DNA of 64,000 nucleotides from Paramarasmius palmivorus (GCA_037176845.1 JAYKXP010000050.1:310001-374000); one strand, 5' to 3'; positions 35,836-47,965 are shown, numbered from the stretch's first letter. Notes: generated from the letters alone by a model not told the origin. Translations and numbers: made by a program.

Positions 35836-37407
35836 TCATACCTTCAGATTGGATGAGCTAGAGGCTCCAGAGTCCACTTGTTCTTCGACGTCTTCGATCT
35901 CAACAGCCTTTCGTTTCCCGCTCGACGCGGTACTGGCGTTAATTGCAGGCTCTTTGCCCTTAGTATGTCGGGAATGTGAAGGGTGTGTTTTTGACGGAAG
36001 GCTGGCCGAGAGCTAAATCACAAGTTAAAACTATATTTGTAGGTTATGACAAGTACTTACTTCCTCGTTCGTGATAATTTCTACTTCTTCATCCATTTCC
36101 GTATCAGAGCCTGAGAAATCACTCTCGCTCCCTGAAGCAATGTAGTCTTCATCTTCCGCGTCCGAGTCGGGCGCAGGATTGATGTTGGGATCAGCGTCAG
36201 CACCAACCACCTTAGCCTTTCGTACACGCAAAGATGAACTGCCTGGACGGCGGTGCTTGACGACCCCGTTCTCGTCTGCTTGCTCAGCCGCAATAATCTG
36301 AGCCATCCTGTCAGTCCGTTTTCGGCGGGTTTGTCTTGCAGCTTAAAGTAGGATTAGCCATATTTTTGGCACATGGAAGGTATCACCTACATGTACTTGG
36401 AGGCGACGAAACTGAAGGAAGGGGTATCTTGGAAGACGGTGAGTGAAAGAATGGGATATTTTGTGTCTTCTTCAATGTTCCATCGGGGTTCACGGCACAT
36501 TGATCTAGTTATGTCAGATTCGAATGGACAGACCATAGACAGATAAATGTGCTCACCATCATTGGTACCACCAAGCAAATGAATACGGACAAAGAGGCTT
36601 GACAGAGACTCGAGTCCAAGCTGCGCCACGTTTTCCGTACCTTTCAAGGGTGCTGCTTTGCCCGCAGAGTAAACCGAACGGCTGTATACAGGTATAGATG
36701 GCAATAGGCCCCGACAACTAAGAAGCTCGAGAACTTCATCGATATTCATTTTGCCGGAAACACCTAGACAAGTGATCGGCATGTGAATAACAGAAAATGT
36801 GAAGAACACTCACAAACAGGGATTGTTCGTGGACCAACATCGTGTACAAAAATTGTACGAGTGTCTGATTTGACCAGTTTGTTGAAACGGTCCATGCGCA
36901 TCTGCGAGACGTGATTGCGGCGATATCGAATTTGCTCGATGCCTGCGAAAAAAGAGAAACGCCTCCCGAGAGACTCTCGGTACCAGTATAGTGCTTTGTA
37001 GATGGCTCATAAATTGGCTGTTAAACAACAATGACAAGGAATAGACTCACCGAATACGACTTCGAACAGCAGCGCGTAACCGTAAAGCACCACAAGTGCG
37101 GTTGGGAGAGACGTGGGCTCTTTATCGGTTAGTACCAAAGCACGAGTGCAAATCAATGGTGTATAGATGAAGCAGCCCAGACCAAAAGGAATAAACAGTG
37201 CAAGGCAGAACCTGAAGATGAGGCCCAGAACCCAATTTGTGACCGATTTTTGAGTAGACGGAAGGAGACGAGGACCCGACCTAGCTGAGACGGCTTGAAA
37301 CACGCCTAAATACACCGTCAGCATTGAACGATAAAACACTTTCATGTGGGTGACATACCTGGGGAAGGAGGGAATTGACGGTGCATGAGTTTCTGGATGT
37401 TTGACAT
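35836..37407 (-). CDS. hAT cargo gene: predicted membrane protein with acidic tail, unknown function
   Basis: Seven exons close in phase: 37359-37407, 37051-37305, 36814-36942, 36557-36763, 36391-36504, 36061-36341 and 35836-36012. They give 403 residues starting MSNIQKLMHRQF. Two hydrophobic stretches (about residues 40-65, around WVLGLIFRFCLALFIPFGLG, and residues 83-100, around LPTALVVLYGYALLFEVVFG) look like membrane segments. The remainder is hydrophilic, with VNPDGTLKKTQNIPFF, a basic RQTRRKRTDR patch, a long acidic stretch (DAEDEDYIASGSESDFSGSD) and a Lys-rich end. It shares no motif with the transposase. It lies wholly inside the element on the transposase strand, 1 kb upstream of it. 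I do not recognise the family. The phase agreement of all introns argues it is a live gene. Confidence 0.75.
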
Positions 37408-38039
37408 GTTTCACTCTCGAGGAGAATGAAATGCTGCGGTGAGTTCTGCAGTGTCAAACTGAGCCTCCGTAGACCTTTATAGGACTGCGACATACCGTTA
37501 TTTCCGATTGCCAGTTGCTGGAATGCAAGGATACAACAAGCTACGTAGCCTCGAAAGCATTCGCGGACTTCAAAATCCTTTCGCGATGAGAGTTCAGCGA
37601 CACCTTTGGAATTTTGCGAGCATTGCATGTCTGTAGAATGCAGGTAGTTATCTATAGAGGGTTAGCAGAACTCGGCTGGGTGGTTGTGAGGGACGCATCA
37701 TGTTATCACTCCAACTAGGATTTCAGGGAAGATGATTTGCATTTCAATGATATCGATACGAGGAAATCGGACAGTGCTTAGCTATACGGTAGGGTGATCT
37801 CTACTTCACCACCAGAAACACTCCAAAATGACTGTCAAAGCTATGAGCATCTCTGAACAATTAAAAAGGGTTGAGCAACTCACAACGTGATATACTTATC
37901 CTACTAGTTGGTTCTTGATGACGCGTCCTAGTGGGTGGTTGTGAGCGCATTCCGAAGAGGGACAGCTCCAATCGGAAGTTTCCGTGAAACTGTACAGTTA
38001 GCCAATTAAACTTTGGCGCGTGATTTCAACGTTGATACC

Positions 38040-38227
38040 CATAACCGATACTCCGACCAAGTCCGTATGTACGACCGACAGTACGGTATACGGGGACCCC
38101 GTACGACAGGGACCCGTACACCCACCGAACCGTATTGTGGTCAACTTTCTGCACTCTCGGACACGGGTACGGGGCTATACGACCGGTACCGTGTCAACCG
38201 TATATACGGGCACGGTATCCACCCCTA
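38040..38227. promoter_or_regulatory. right terminal inverted repeat and subterminal repeats of the hAT element
   Basis: Dense GTACGG/CCGTAC/TATACGG motifs end in the inverted repeat ACGGTATCCACCCCTA. The 16-mer at 38,157-38,172 is identical to one in the left end. Confidence 0.7.
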
Positions 38228-38235
38228 CCATGGAT
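38228..38235. repeat. right 8-bp target site duplication (CCATGGAT)
   Basis: Identical to 31,842-31,849. The uninterrupted pre-insertion site would read ...ataattgaa-CCATGGAT-gaaatc.... Confidence 0.92.
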
Positions 38236-39155
38236 GAAATCTTTTAATGGATATCTTGCAGGAGTAACACGTAAGGAGAGCATTCGTTGCGCGATGTTTA
38301 TGGTCATGATTCGAAATCAAGGTACTTGCTCCGCGTTTCGGACTTCGCCATCTCCTTCCGTTTAACCTAGAGAACCCTTCAGCAGAATAACAGCTCGAAA
38401 GGAAACGAAACTCACGGCAAAGTTTATTTCGACAGTAGCTAGGACAAGCTCTGTGGAGGAAGTCGTTGGAGCTCGTTGTCGGATAATATCGGGCTTATTC
38501 TGGGCACGATTGAGGACGACGACCACCGTGAAAGTGTTCGCAAAGGCGTTGAGAAGATCAAGAGAAGATCGAGAAATGATGCCTCGTGTCGCGTCAGCTG
38601 GGATCGGAAATTTCTCCGACTCGGGGTCTTGCCCAGTTTCTTAATGGTCACGACTGAGGTAGACTGAGGTCGTCGCTCTCGGAGTAGTAAAAGGACACCA
38701 ATCTGGGGCATAAATGTCCTCTTCGTTGTTCAAGGTGCGTCATGTACAGTTTGCGTTCCCTCTTATTCACTGATTTGATAAAAGACGACAGTGAAATCTT
38801 TGTTCTTCTGCTGCTGTATCTTATCCCACCATTTTCTTGTAATTGTATTCAATTTCTCCGACATATCATGCTCATTATCAGTTCCGGTGAATGCCTTCGC
38901 AGAAGTACATGCTCGTCGAAGATTAAGCTTTAGGAATGCCTGCTGGATGTTCATGGAATATGACATACTTGCTGCGGCCACCGAACCCAGCAGGCATACC
39001 AATCAAAGACAGTCCACAGTCGAATATACATTTCCTCGCTGTTGCCTCGTTCACCTATGAATACCCTCAAAACATTGCTCGCAACATGATCACATCTTCC
39101 CAACCAACCTCCTCCTGGCTGACACGTTCAAAACGCTCTGTGGTTCGCTGTAGAC
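38236..39155. other. no gene supported
   Basis: A plus-strand open frame at 38,476-38,667 has a coding-like composition but no start context, partner exon or recognised domain. Nothing else stands out. Confidence 0.4.
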
Positions 39156-41699
39156 ATGGGGAATCGATTATTCTCGTCTCTGCGCCGTTTTTGGTCTCAT
39201 GTGAGGCGAGACAAGACTGTTCATGATCGCAAGGCAGGAGCTGATAGAGGAAAGGCGAACACTGCCATCAAGGCCGCCGGTACTGAAGGTATTGAATGTC
39301 GTGAAGAGTCTGTTGTGCCTCAGGCATCTCGGATTTTGGACGAGACAGGGACCAGTGGGTGAGCTATATTCCTTTTGGTTTTTGCATGTGCTTGTGAACT
39401 GAACTTCATTAGAAACCTTTTCTCTGAATCCTCCAACATTCATATAAGTAACAGTAATTTCAACATGGTCAACAGGGGCGCTCTTACTTGTTCCAGCTCA
39501 CTGCCACCTCCAACGTCGACTTCTTGTCAACTGTCCACCTCCACCACAACCACCGTTGGGTATCGACCATGAAAGTAGCGTATTATACGCCGACAGTGAA
39601 GCCAACGAAGCTTTCACACTCTCGTCATCCTCAAACCACGACCATCTCAGTCAGCCCCCCACTGACAGCGAAATATACGCACGCCAGCTCCTGCCAAAAC
39701 TCAATGGCTATCCTCTATGGAATCCTGACGTCTCCTGGGAGAAGCAGAAAAGAAGTGTCTCCATTGGCGACGTGGGCTACATTGACATCGATGGACGTTT
39801 TCATTATCTGTTCAACATCCTATACCCCGCCGATGACCCACGAAACGGCCCCCACCGTGTTCCGCCCACTTTCGAGCCTCTGAGTAACCTCAACCTTGGC
39901 ACACACACGCACAAGTACCCAAATCAATATGGCTTAGGTGCATTTGTGTGTAGCCCACAAATTGAAGTTCGCTCTCTACACCCCAAAGACATACAAAGCG
40001 ACTCGAGGTTCTGGGATATCTCCCAGTGGCTGGTGTGCGCTCCTACCACTGTTTACATCCTTTCCGAAACTCACTGTTCATTAGTGATGGCCTCATCCCC
40101 GAAGAAGTTGGCTACGGCTACCGAATCACTGGCAAACGTTCCGAGGGTGCGATTCTTATTCTTCCCGACGGTGCTGCTCGGACGGATTTCCTGGACGAAG
40201 ACCGCTTCGAAGAATATGCATACAAGAATGCCATCTCGTGGTATATCTACGCCAACGGCCAGCTTGGTCGTTGTATCGGGGGCAATTCACTCATGTTGGT
40301 AACCGGTCTGGACAAAGCCAAGACTTGGGGTGTAGCATCTTACACTTGCAGTGAACCGAATACCGTTCAGATGGACTTTGTTCCTGGCATTCGAGCGGCT
40401 ACTAAGTACCGATTCCGAAATGTCGGTTCTGCTACCGCGAATACTGGCCCTACTCGAACCCCTTCGGATGCTCAGGATCAGTGTGTTTTTGTTCGTGGTA
40501 TTCGTGTGGCTGTTCGGGAGCGTGGTCTTCATGTGGACGCACGCAGTATGAAGTCTATGTCGAGCCAGGAGGTGTTATACCGGAGCAAGTCGACACCTTT
40601 CCGGTACCATTTCATTGATGAAGATCATTGGGTTGTTGTACCAGACCAAGCTGGTCAGCAGGATCTTCAACTGAAGACAACTTTGAGGCCCGTATGAGGA
40701 CACCGCTGAAACGCCAATGCCTCTGCGAATGGTGAGCCATCACTCCTCGTGTCAATCCATCATACTTAAATTTAGGTCTTAGCCGTACCATCCTGCCGCT
40801 GTCATCAATGAACATCTGCTCAATTCGGTGTGTGCTAAGCTCTTACAGTATCTCCCACAATGCTCACGAATAGACAGTACCCAGAGATAGATACGGCTGT
40901 CACTCATGACAAGCAGTGGTTTGGTTTGCTTGGAGATGTGAGTTCGATTAAGTCCTGCGCCTTACGCCGTCTCATTAGACCTGACCACTGAGGCACTGTT
41001 TAGGGGGAAGACATCATGCCTGATGATCAAGAGCTTATTGGCCGCCTGGAGAGGAAGTTTGACGTCGTACCCATTCCTTCCGGTCCCGAAAGTGTCTTTT
41101 GCAGTTCGACCTGTGATCTTGGCGCTCAGCGCAGCAAAGGCACGAATCGCGTTCGGCTCGTGCCTAAAACATCCCCACGAGAGGATAATAACTCTGGGAC
41201 TGCAAGTTCACGAGAAATCATGGGAAATACTCCAGCATCGCAGGACGAGGCGGTATTTTCAGATCTCATGCGGACATCTTTGGTTTCTCTGCCTCCATCC
41301 AGTCGGGAAGGTGCGTTTTTGAATTGATATGAGGAATGTTATTGAAAGTAACGGAATGTCCCATAAGCAGCGATACCATCTCATAGCCAAAACGAAAGTG
41401 GTGAACCAAACCCTTCGAGTACCTCACAACCGGATCCAGAGTTCTGGCTGTTCGAAGAAACGGTACCTGTTGATATAGACCAGGAGTCTTCAACAAGTTC
41501 TTCAACGTCTAGCACCGACCGCGAAAGTACGCGTCAAACTCCGGATACCGAGATGGGTTTACACCAACTTGGGTTCCTAGAAGGAACTGATCCGTTGCTT
41601 GAGATGGCTTTCTTCGAGCTAGCTCCCGGAGTACTGAGTGATGCCGACAGTGAGTGGTGTCCTTTGATATGGAATTCTTTAGAGTCCTCATGGATCTGA
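39156..41699 (+). CDS. mushroom-specific family protein with I-x-x-x-x-F motif and acidic C-tail (paralogue of the 49.8-kb gene)
   Basis: Eight exons close in phase: 39156-39358, 39413-39559, 39597-40034, 40085-40691, 40783-40827, 40878-40937, 41004-41310 and 41368-41699, giving about 712 residues. The weakest is the 37-base intron at 39,560. The protein starts MGNRLFSSL, a Gly-2 start but with Phe rather than Ser at position 6. It has an HISNSNFNMVNRG motif early on. The core domain has SEIYARQLLPKLNGYPLW, IGDVGYIDIDGRFHYLFNI, ILPDGAARTDFL, NAISWYIYANGQLGR and LMLVTGLDKAKTWGVASY, and then HPAAVINEHLL and THDKQWFGLLGD. The Ser/Thr-rich end has acidic-hydrophobic patches (EFWLFEETVPVDIDQE). 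I regard it as a mushroom-expanded family of unknown function. Exon sizes of 45 and 60 bases are identical to those in the paralogue. Confidence 0.78.
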
Positions 41700-42119
41700 A
41701 AACCAGGAAAAATGATCAGGGCCCCGACGAGTGGGTGGTCTTCGCTACCAGATTTCCATTTACAATGCCAATCTGGTTCCAGGTGGCCTGCTCGCGATTG
41801 AGAGGCGTATGGATGGATGGATCTGCTTGACACATATGTACACAGATAATTTGTATTTGTATTTCACAACCGAAAGCTAGTAGACTATATATTTCTGAGT
41901 AGGAGGAGAAAATCTCTGGTGGTACGACTCGGATAAACCTTGTATGGCATATCAGAAACTTTCCAGGGCCGTTTCAAGTTCCGTGGATTTACGCTCACGC
42001 AGATAAACTCAGCGTAGTCTTAGAGCTTCTGATAGGTTCGTCTAGATCTTGGCGAATGTGATAATCCTGCAATTTCATGATGAATTGATGGCGAGTCATT
42101 TCGGAGATGAATCCAAATC

Positions 42120-42273
42120 CGGATGACAATGGATGAGAACAATGCAAGTCACACAATGTGACACATCACAGGCCACGATCACTACCACCATCACGGGCTC
42201 AGCTTCAGCTCTTTAAAAGGCGCGTTTTTTTTACGATTCATGTCGACGAAAATCCTTCAACTTTTCTTGAATC
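42120..42273 (+). promoter_or_regulatory. promoter of FunK1 copy C, shared with copy B
   Basis: GACAATGGATG, an inverted repeat GTCAC-ACAAT-GTGAC and CACATCACAGGCCAC are followed by CTTTAAAAGGCGCG at 42,211, 63 bases before the ATG. The equivalent in copy B differs by one base in the second arm of the GTCAC pair, making it a direct repeat there. Confidence 0.6.
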
Positions 42274-45021
42274 ATGTCTTTCCGTTCCAATGAGGACGAT
42301 CCACTTCGCACTCCGGTCAGAAATCGAACTGGCGGACCTCCAACAAGAGACCCAGATTTCCCACCACCTTCTCCACCCAGCCCACAAAGGCCCTTGTGGG
42401 ATCACGCTGAACGCGACGATGCCGTTCACCAGCAGTTCAGGGAATTGTTTCGCCAAACGGCAGAAGGAAAGGCCCGCTCCCAAGAAGAGAGGCCGCTCAG
42501 TCACGACCCTTCTTCTGCTTACTCCTCAGACGGCTCTTGGCAGACTAGCGTTAGCAACACTCCCTACAATCCTGGCGCTGCAGATCATTACGCCTACGAA
42601 TACAAGCCGACTCGCAACGACTACGATCCATATCTCAAATTCGATGTCGCCAACCAGAAGACAGTAGAACTCGACCCATATCTATCCACCGTCCTTCACC
42701 TCGACGACATTCTCGAAAGCGACATACAGGCTCTGACTCATATTGCAGAGTCTGACGAGTTCCACAGGCTACTTGCGGCGTACTGTGTGGACGTGAACGA
42801 CGAAATCAAACGCTATCCGCCCTTTGTGGAGTTGTTCAACTTTGTCGTCCGTGAGATGGTGAAAGCAGGCCTTACTGGGAACGAGCAGGACCTTGTACTC
42901 TGTATATCTCATCCAGTCCCAATTCGTGGGTCAAGGTCGGAGAGGAAGCCAGACACTGTCATCGTCAAGGCGTTGGCTATCTCTTTTCGACTGGCAGAGA
43001 GGCAGGCGAGGAAGGAAGCAGCGGCAAAGGCGAAGGGAGAACAAGGGAAGGCAGGGCCGAAGAAGGCTAGGGTTAGGAAGCCGAAGCTGGCAAAGGATGC
43101 AGAAGGAAAGGTGGCGGCAGAGCCGGAGGACACTAAGGACGTTAAGGACGTTGAAGTGAAAGACGGCGGAAAGAAAGGGAAAGGCAAGGGAAAGGATGCT
43201 GATGCAGTGTTGGAGACGGCAAAGAAACCACCTTCGGGCTCATCTCGATCGGCCTACATGTGGGATGATATCTTGACCTTTATCGAGTTTAAGATGTCAA
43301 AACACTCGATCAAGCTGACCCCCGATGAACCGCAGAGTGAGCAAAGCTCGTCTACATGTATGTCTTGCGCGCCTCATTCACGTTCTTCAAATACTAAATA
43401 TCTCTCTCTGTGTTACAGCTAGGAAGAAGACCCAGAAAAAGGGAAAGGGCAAACTTCCTACACCGACTAGCACCGAGCCCAGCGGCTCAGGACCCTCGTT
43501 CTCCTTCGAGACTTCCTCTGGTAACGTGACCAGCGGTTCGAAGCGTCCTTTGGACTTGTTCGATAGCGACTTTGTAGAGCCCTCCGCGAAGCGATCCAAA
43601 GGTGAAGGACTCGAGGTACACCGCCTCCAGTGCGCCAGCTATGCACTCGAAATGTTCAATCGTGGTGGAATCCGTACGCACGTCATTGGCAGTCTCATCG
43701 ACGACGACAAGATGTACCTCCTTCTCTACACACGTTCAGGGTCATGCCACACTGTGCACTTTTCCTTCGTTCACGAACCACTCACGTTCCTTCGCGTAGT
43801 GCTGGCGTTCACTCGTTTATCCTTTTCCGACTGGGGTTATTGTGACCAGCTTCTTCCCCAGAGACTCATCGAACCTTCCCTTGCTCTTCAACCTCGAGTT
43901 CCAGACCCCGCGATCTTCAAAGGTCGTACCTTCAAACTGGGCGAGCTCGAGTTCGTCATCGAAACCGTTCTAGTTTTTCCTCGTGGATTGATCAGTCGAG
44001 GAACGTGGATTCTCCTCGTCAAGTGCTTGACTTGGGGAGGTAAGGAAGTCGTCGTCAAGATCTCGTCCCCTGCTGTCAAAAGGACGGCGGAGTGGACCTT
44101 TGGGGAGAGAGCTACAGACTTTGCGAAGAAGGATCCGGAAACTCATGGCTGGGTCTTGAAGCACCTCCCAGAGATCTATGCCCATGGAGTGATCGAAAGT
44201 GCTTCGTTTGGGTCGTTGTTTGGGGATGATTTCGAGGAAAGGGAGGTTAGGTATCTGGTTATGGAGAGGTTGTATTCGATCACAGAGCTTACGGATCCTA
44301 TGGAGTTCTTGAAGGTGTTTAAGGATACTGTGCTGTGTGAGTCTATCCGCCTCTGTCCCATGGCGTGCTAACTTACTCTCACTTCCCTTTAGGTCACCAG
44401 TGGCTCGTGTTATATCCCCAGATCATGCATCGCGACATCAGTGTAAACAACCTGATGTTTAGACGGGAAGACGGGAAGGTTTATGGCGTTCTAAATGACC
44501 TCGACCTCGCGGTTTTCATTGAGGAACGCGCAGAGCCTTCGTCTAAACATCGCACTGGTACCAAGCCCTTCATCGCTCTCGACCTCTTGAACCCAAAGAA
44601 TGCTTATCCGAATGACGACAAACACTATGCGAGATACGATCTCGAGTCGTTCGTGTATGTTTTCGGTTGGGTTCTGGGTCGTTTTAAAGATGGGAAGCAG
44701 ATCGAGAATCCGCCATATAATGAGTGGGGCGAAGGGACTTGGGGGAATATCGAAGCCAACAAACAGAATTGGTTGAGTAGAGCGAGGTCTCGCGAGGTGA
44801 CATCGACCTACCAGCCGCTTATTGGTGTTTTGGACAACCTCTGTGCCCGGCTCAAGAGAGGACTTACGGCCTCTGAGGATGCATACATTGACAGTGGTCG
44901 TCGTCCTGAGAGGATGAAGGGATCCAACGGACAACCTTTCGATCATGTCACTTTGGATGGGCATGTCACCTACACGAAGTTCCTCGAGGCGCTCAAGCTA
45001 CCTGATCCTGAGTCGGATTGA
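42274..45021 (+). CDS. FunK1 fungal protein kinase, copy C
   Basis: Exons 42274-43357, 43419-44336 and 44393-45021 close in phase and give 876 residues, the longest copy here. The N-terminal family region (LDPYLSTVLHLDD, EIKRYPPFVELFN) is followed by a Lys-rich insert (about residues 245-325) absent from the other copies, and then the YMWDDILTFIEFKM block. The second half has GIRTHVIGSLIDDD, a likely ATP-site Lys in VVVKISS, catalytic loop MHRDISVNNLMF, NDLD at the DFG position, GTKPFIALDLL and RYDLESFVYVFGW. The last exon is 629 bases, exactly as in copy A. All catalytic landmarks except the usual Gly-loop are visible. It probably acts as a soluble kinase, with unknown substrates. Confidence 0.92.
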
Positions 45022-47079
45022 CTGTAAAACGATGTTCACTCCTTTCTCTATCTACTTAACTCTACATACATCTCGTACTATGCATTTATCCGTTGTTTAT
45101 GCTTTCCAATTGCTCTCGTATCGTTACTCTGCTGTATACATACATCGTATCTCAATCAACAGTTGTTGCACGCTACTGTTCACTGTTCTGCCATATACTA
45201 CATATACCAGTACTGTATGACGTCACCTACTGGGCCCGTAACGAGACAAATGGTTCCTGCTCAAGCTATTCCTCATGTTTGGACGTGCATTTTTGACTTG
45301 CCTCGCGAAACATTTTTTATCTTCACAACAATTACTCGAAATCCCTCCAAATTACAGCTGCAGGATCCTAGGATGTATACGCACCCTTCATGTAATTTTC
45401 AGAAATTCTGTGGGGGGAATTGAGTTCTCGAAACAGTGGGGACTGCGGTTAGAGTACGCGGGAAGGCCACGGTTCGTTTTGAATTTTTGATCTTTTTACT
45501 CGAGGTTTGTCGGTCGGCTGCCGGAGAATAGCCGAAAAAGTTCCCTTTTTAGCATTCAATAACCGTTGACACCACTTTTCTCTGGACCTTTTGACGCTTC
45601 AGGACACCCTTAAGATGACTATGTGAGGTTTTTGAAGACTCCAGTTTGTTATATTAAGAGGTGGACCTGTAAACGATACCAAGAGTAGTATAACGCGTAT
45701 GTTGGACTCCCGCCGCGACTTATGATGTTACCAAAAAGAATTCTGGGTAGATTCTGGGTCTAATCCTTTGAATCTCGTGTGTTTATGGTACGTAGGCCCT
45801 GCATTAGTCTCCATGAACACAATCGGCATACATTGACAACATAAGGATGCCTGTATTATTCTTTGCTCACTTCAAGGTGTTGCATAGAGTGGTACACTCA
45901 AGCGTTATTCGGCCCGGGTTTTCGGTTCTCTGTGATACATGTCTTGCGCTCCGTTATCATTCAATAACTTACTAAAATCATGGGAGGTCAACTTGGAGGA
46001 GGGATCTCATTTTAATGTTTCAATGGGAGTCAGTTACGGACTCGATCTCGAGCGAGAATGCAGATATTTACACCCGCTCGAAGTCCGGGAGCACTCCCCG
46101 GGCGCCAATCTACAGTCCCAAAGAAGAGGCCGTATTCTCACGCTCGTACATCCATGTTTTCTCACTTTTGGCCATCTTAAACGTTAGATGTAGGGGTGTA
46201 ATGTCTTGCATACAGTTGCCAACTCAATTTTATGTGTTTATATACCCGAGAGCCAGCAGAAGAAGTCACCCTAGGGTCCCAGCGATGTCCAATGTTGAAG
46301 CGCCGAAGCCGTGGGTCCGGGTGAAAAAGATCAAAAGATCAAAAATCGAACCGTGGCCTTCCCGCGTACGACATGCGGTTTGTCTCGGATCCGGGCCGGC
46401 GACAGTAAGTTTAACTGTGAGAATCGCGCCTGATGACCTGGGGCTCTACCCTGCTGCGCTTAGGTTCGATCGACTGTCATCAGCAGGTGGTTGCGTGAGC
46501 GCAATCTCTCCCGCGTCTTTCTTCTGAACCTCCAGCATCTGTCCATGGACAATCAAACACCTTGTAACTGACGCCTTCAATCTCGGAACGGTGGATATTT
46601 GTCAGTCAATAAATGCGACTCTTCAGAGTTGGTCCTACCAAGACAGAAAGCCGACCAACATACATCACTTTCGAAGCTAGCCCTCTACGGCCCAATTTGG
46701 ACCTATTACTTCCCGACGAGTACTCTTGAACAACGAAACCGGTTGCTCTGAATATGGAATGGGGAGGAAGGATGTTGTGGATGGTGGAGTGCATTGGTGG
46801 TGAGCGAGCTAATACATTTTCTGCTTCTGATACTTACCTTGCGGGTACTATACAGTTCGCGTCATGTATCCTCGACTTCGATGGTGAGGAATAAACGCCC
46901 TCGATTCTAGAAGAGCCCAGTAAGGATACTGTGGACCCTGCATCCTCGTGAGCAAAAGCTGACGTGGGGAGCCTGTTTCATACTGTACCCCCACCCGTCA
47001 ACCCTCTATCGACGATATGCTCAGATTGGCTGTCCTTCTGTGTGCAACTGGCCGTTGACTGACTTACTCTCTCTTAGAA
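45022..47079. other. no gene supported
   Basis: About 2 kb with only short open frames. A plus-strand frame near 46,015-46,250 has a mixed composition but no recognisable domain. Confidence 0.45.
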
Positions 47080-47965
47080 CATTCTGTTACACTCTCCGGC
47101 CTTTAGGAATTCCGCTATCATTGATCATCAACTCTCCGAAGCTTGTCGGTTCTAGGAAAACCTTCATGATCGAAGTGGCGAAGGCCTTAATAATAACAGA
47201 AGATTGGGTGCTGGATCAGTCGATCATTTGCCAAACATCCTTCATCGGGGCGAGTTTCACTTCCAATATGGATCGTTTGCGCCAACCTTTGGGAAATCAG
47301 AACCTTTGAGCGATGCAGTTTTGGAAGAGCTTTTACCAATTTCGGAGTATCATGTGTACACTCTTTCAAGGATACCATTGAGTGTGGGTTATAATTAGGC
47401 TGTTCTGTGCGGAGCTGTACTGATGTGATCGTTTTTCTAGGTCGTAGATCCAATTCAGTACGCTCCGTGACACCAGCACGAACAGCACGAACAGCTTGAC
47501 AAGGTTCGTGATCTCACCTTCATTCACGATCGGGACGTTCTCAAGTGACTAGAACCATGCCTTTCATTGTTATAGACATACTCGAGCTGCTGAAACAAGA
47601 TCTAGTAGGTAGTGACCTGAAGCGTTATTACATGAGAGGTACCTTTACTCGGTGGCATCATCGGTCTTTACAATGACAGGTCAAAAATCTGCTATACGAA
47701 GCATGCTGCATGGTCAAGACTCAATTGCTGGTATTTGGATGGAGGCCAGGACACCCAATCGACACCGTAATCATGAATGGGACGTTCTCAAGACCTATAT
47801 CATCCATATCACTTGAACGTGGAAGCATGGATTGCTTGCACTCGAAGTAACTTCTCCGAAATACCTGGACTACTGACTGGTACCTCGAATGGGCAGCCAT
47901 ACTATTCTCGCGACACTGGAAAGCTATGTTACATACGAAATGTTCGTTCGTGTCATCCCTCTTGA
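47080..47965 (+). pseudogene. FunK1 kinase relic
   Basis: Scattered matches to the FunK1 copies lie in order on the plus strand but in different frames. WVLDQ (about 47,205) is followed by DHLPNILHRGEFHFQYGSF and LEELLPISEY (about 47,210-47,350), which match the block before the last intron. A degraded IHDRD near 47,515 sits where the catalytic loop should be. SNGQPYY and ESYVTYEMF (about 47,885-47,960) match the conserved C-terminal NGQPFD...GHVTY. Stops and frame changes separate them, so this copy cannot encode a kinase. Confidence 0.6.

Larger units (their letters stand above)
31850..38227 (-). mobile_element. complete hAT transposon, 6378 bp, with cargo gene
   Basis: The element begins TAGGGGTGGACACCGT. 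Its right end, read inward, is TAGGGGTGGATACCGT, an inverted repeat with one mismatch in the first 16 bases. Perfect CCATGGAT duplications flank it. Inside, in order on the minus strand, are a seven-exon gene (35,836-37,407), a spacer, and the hAT transposase (32,051 to about 34,830). Both ends hold about 170 bases dense in TACGG/CCGTA motifs. They share the direct 16-mer TCGGACACGGGTACGG at 31,958-31,973 and 38,157-38,172, likely transposase-binding subterminal sites. Perfect duplications and no visible stop in the transposase suggest recent insertion and possible autonomy. Confidence 0.9.

Noticed and set aside
46441..46500. GGTTCGATC-like string suggesting a tRNA T-arm
   Set aside because: No acceptor stem or anticodon arm could be paired around it. 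No other tRNA candidate was found.
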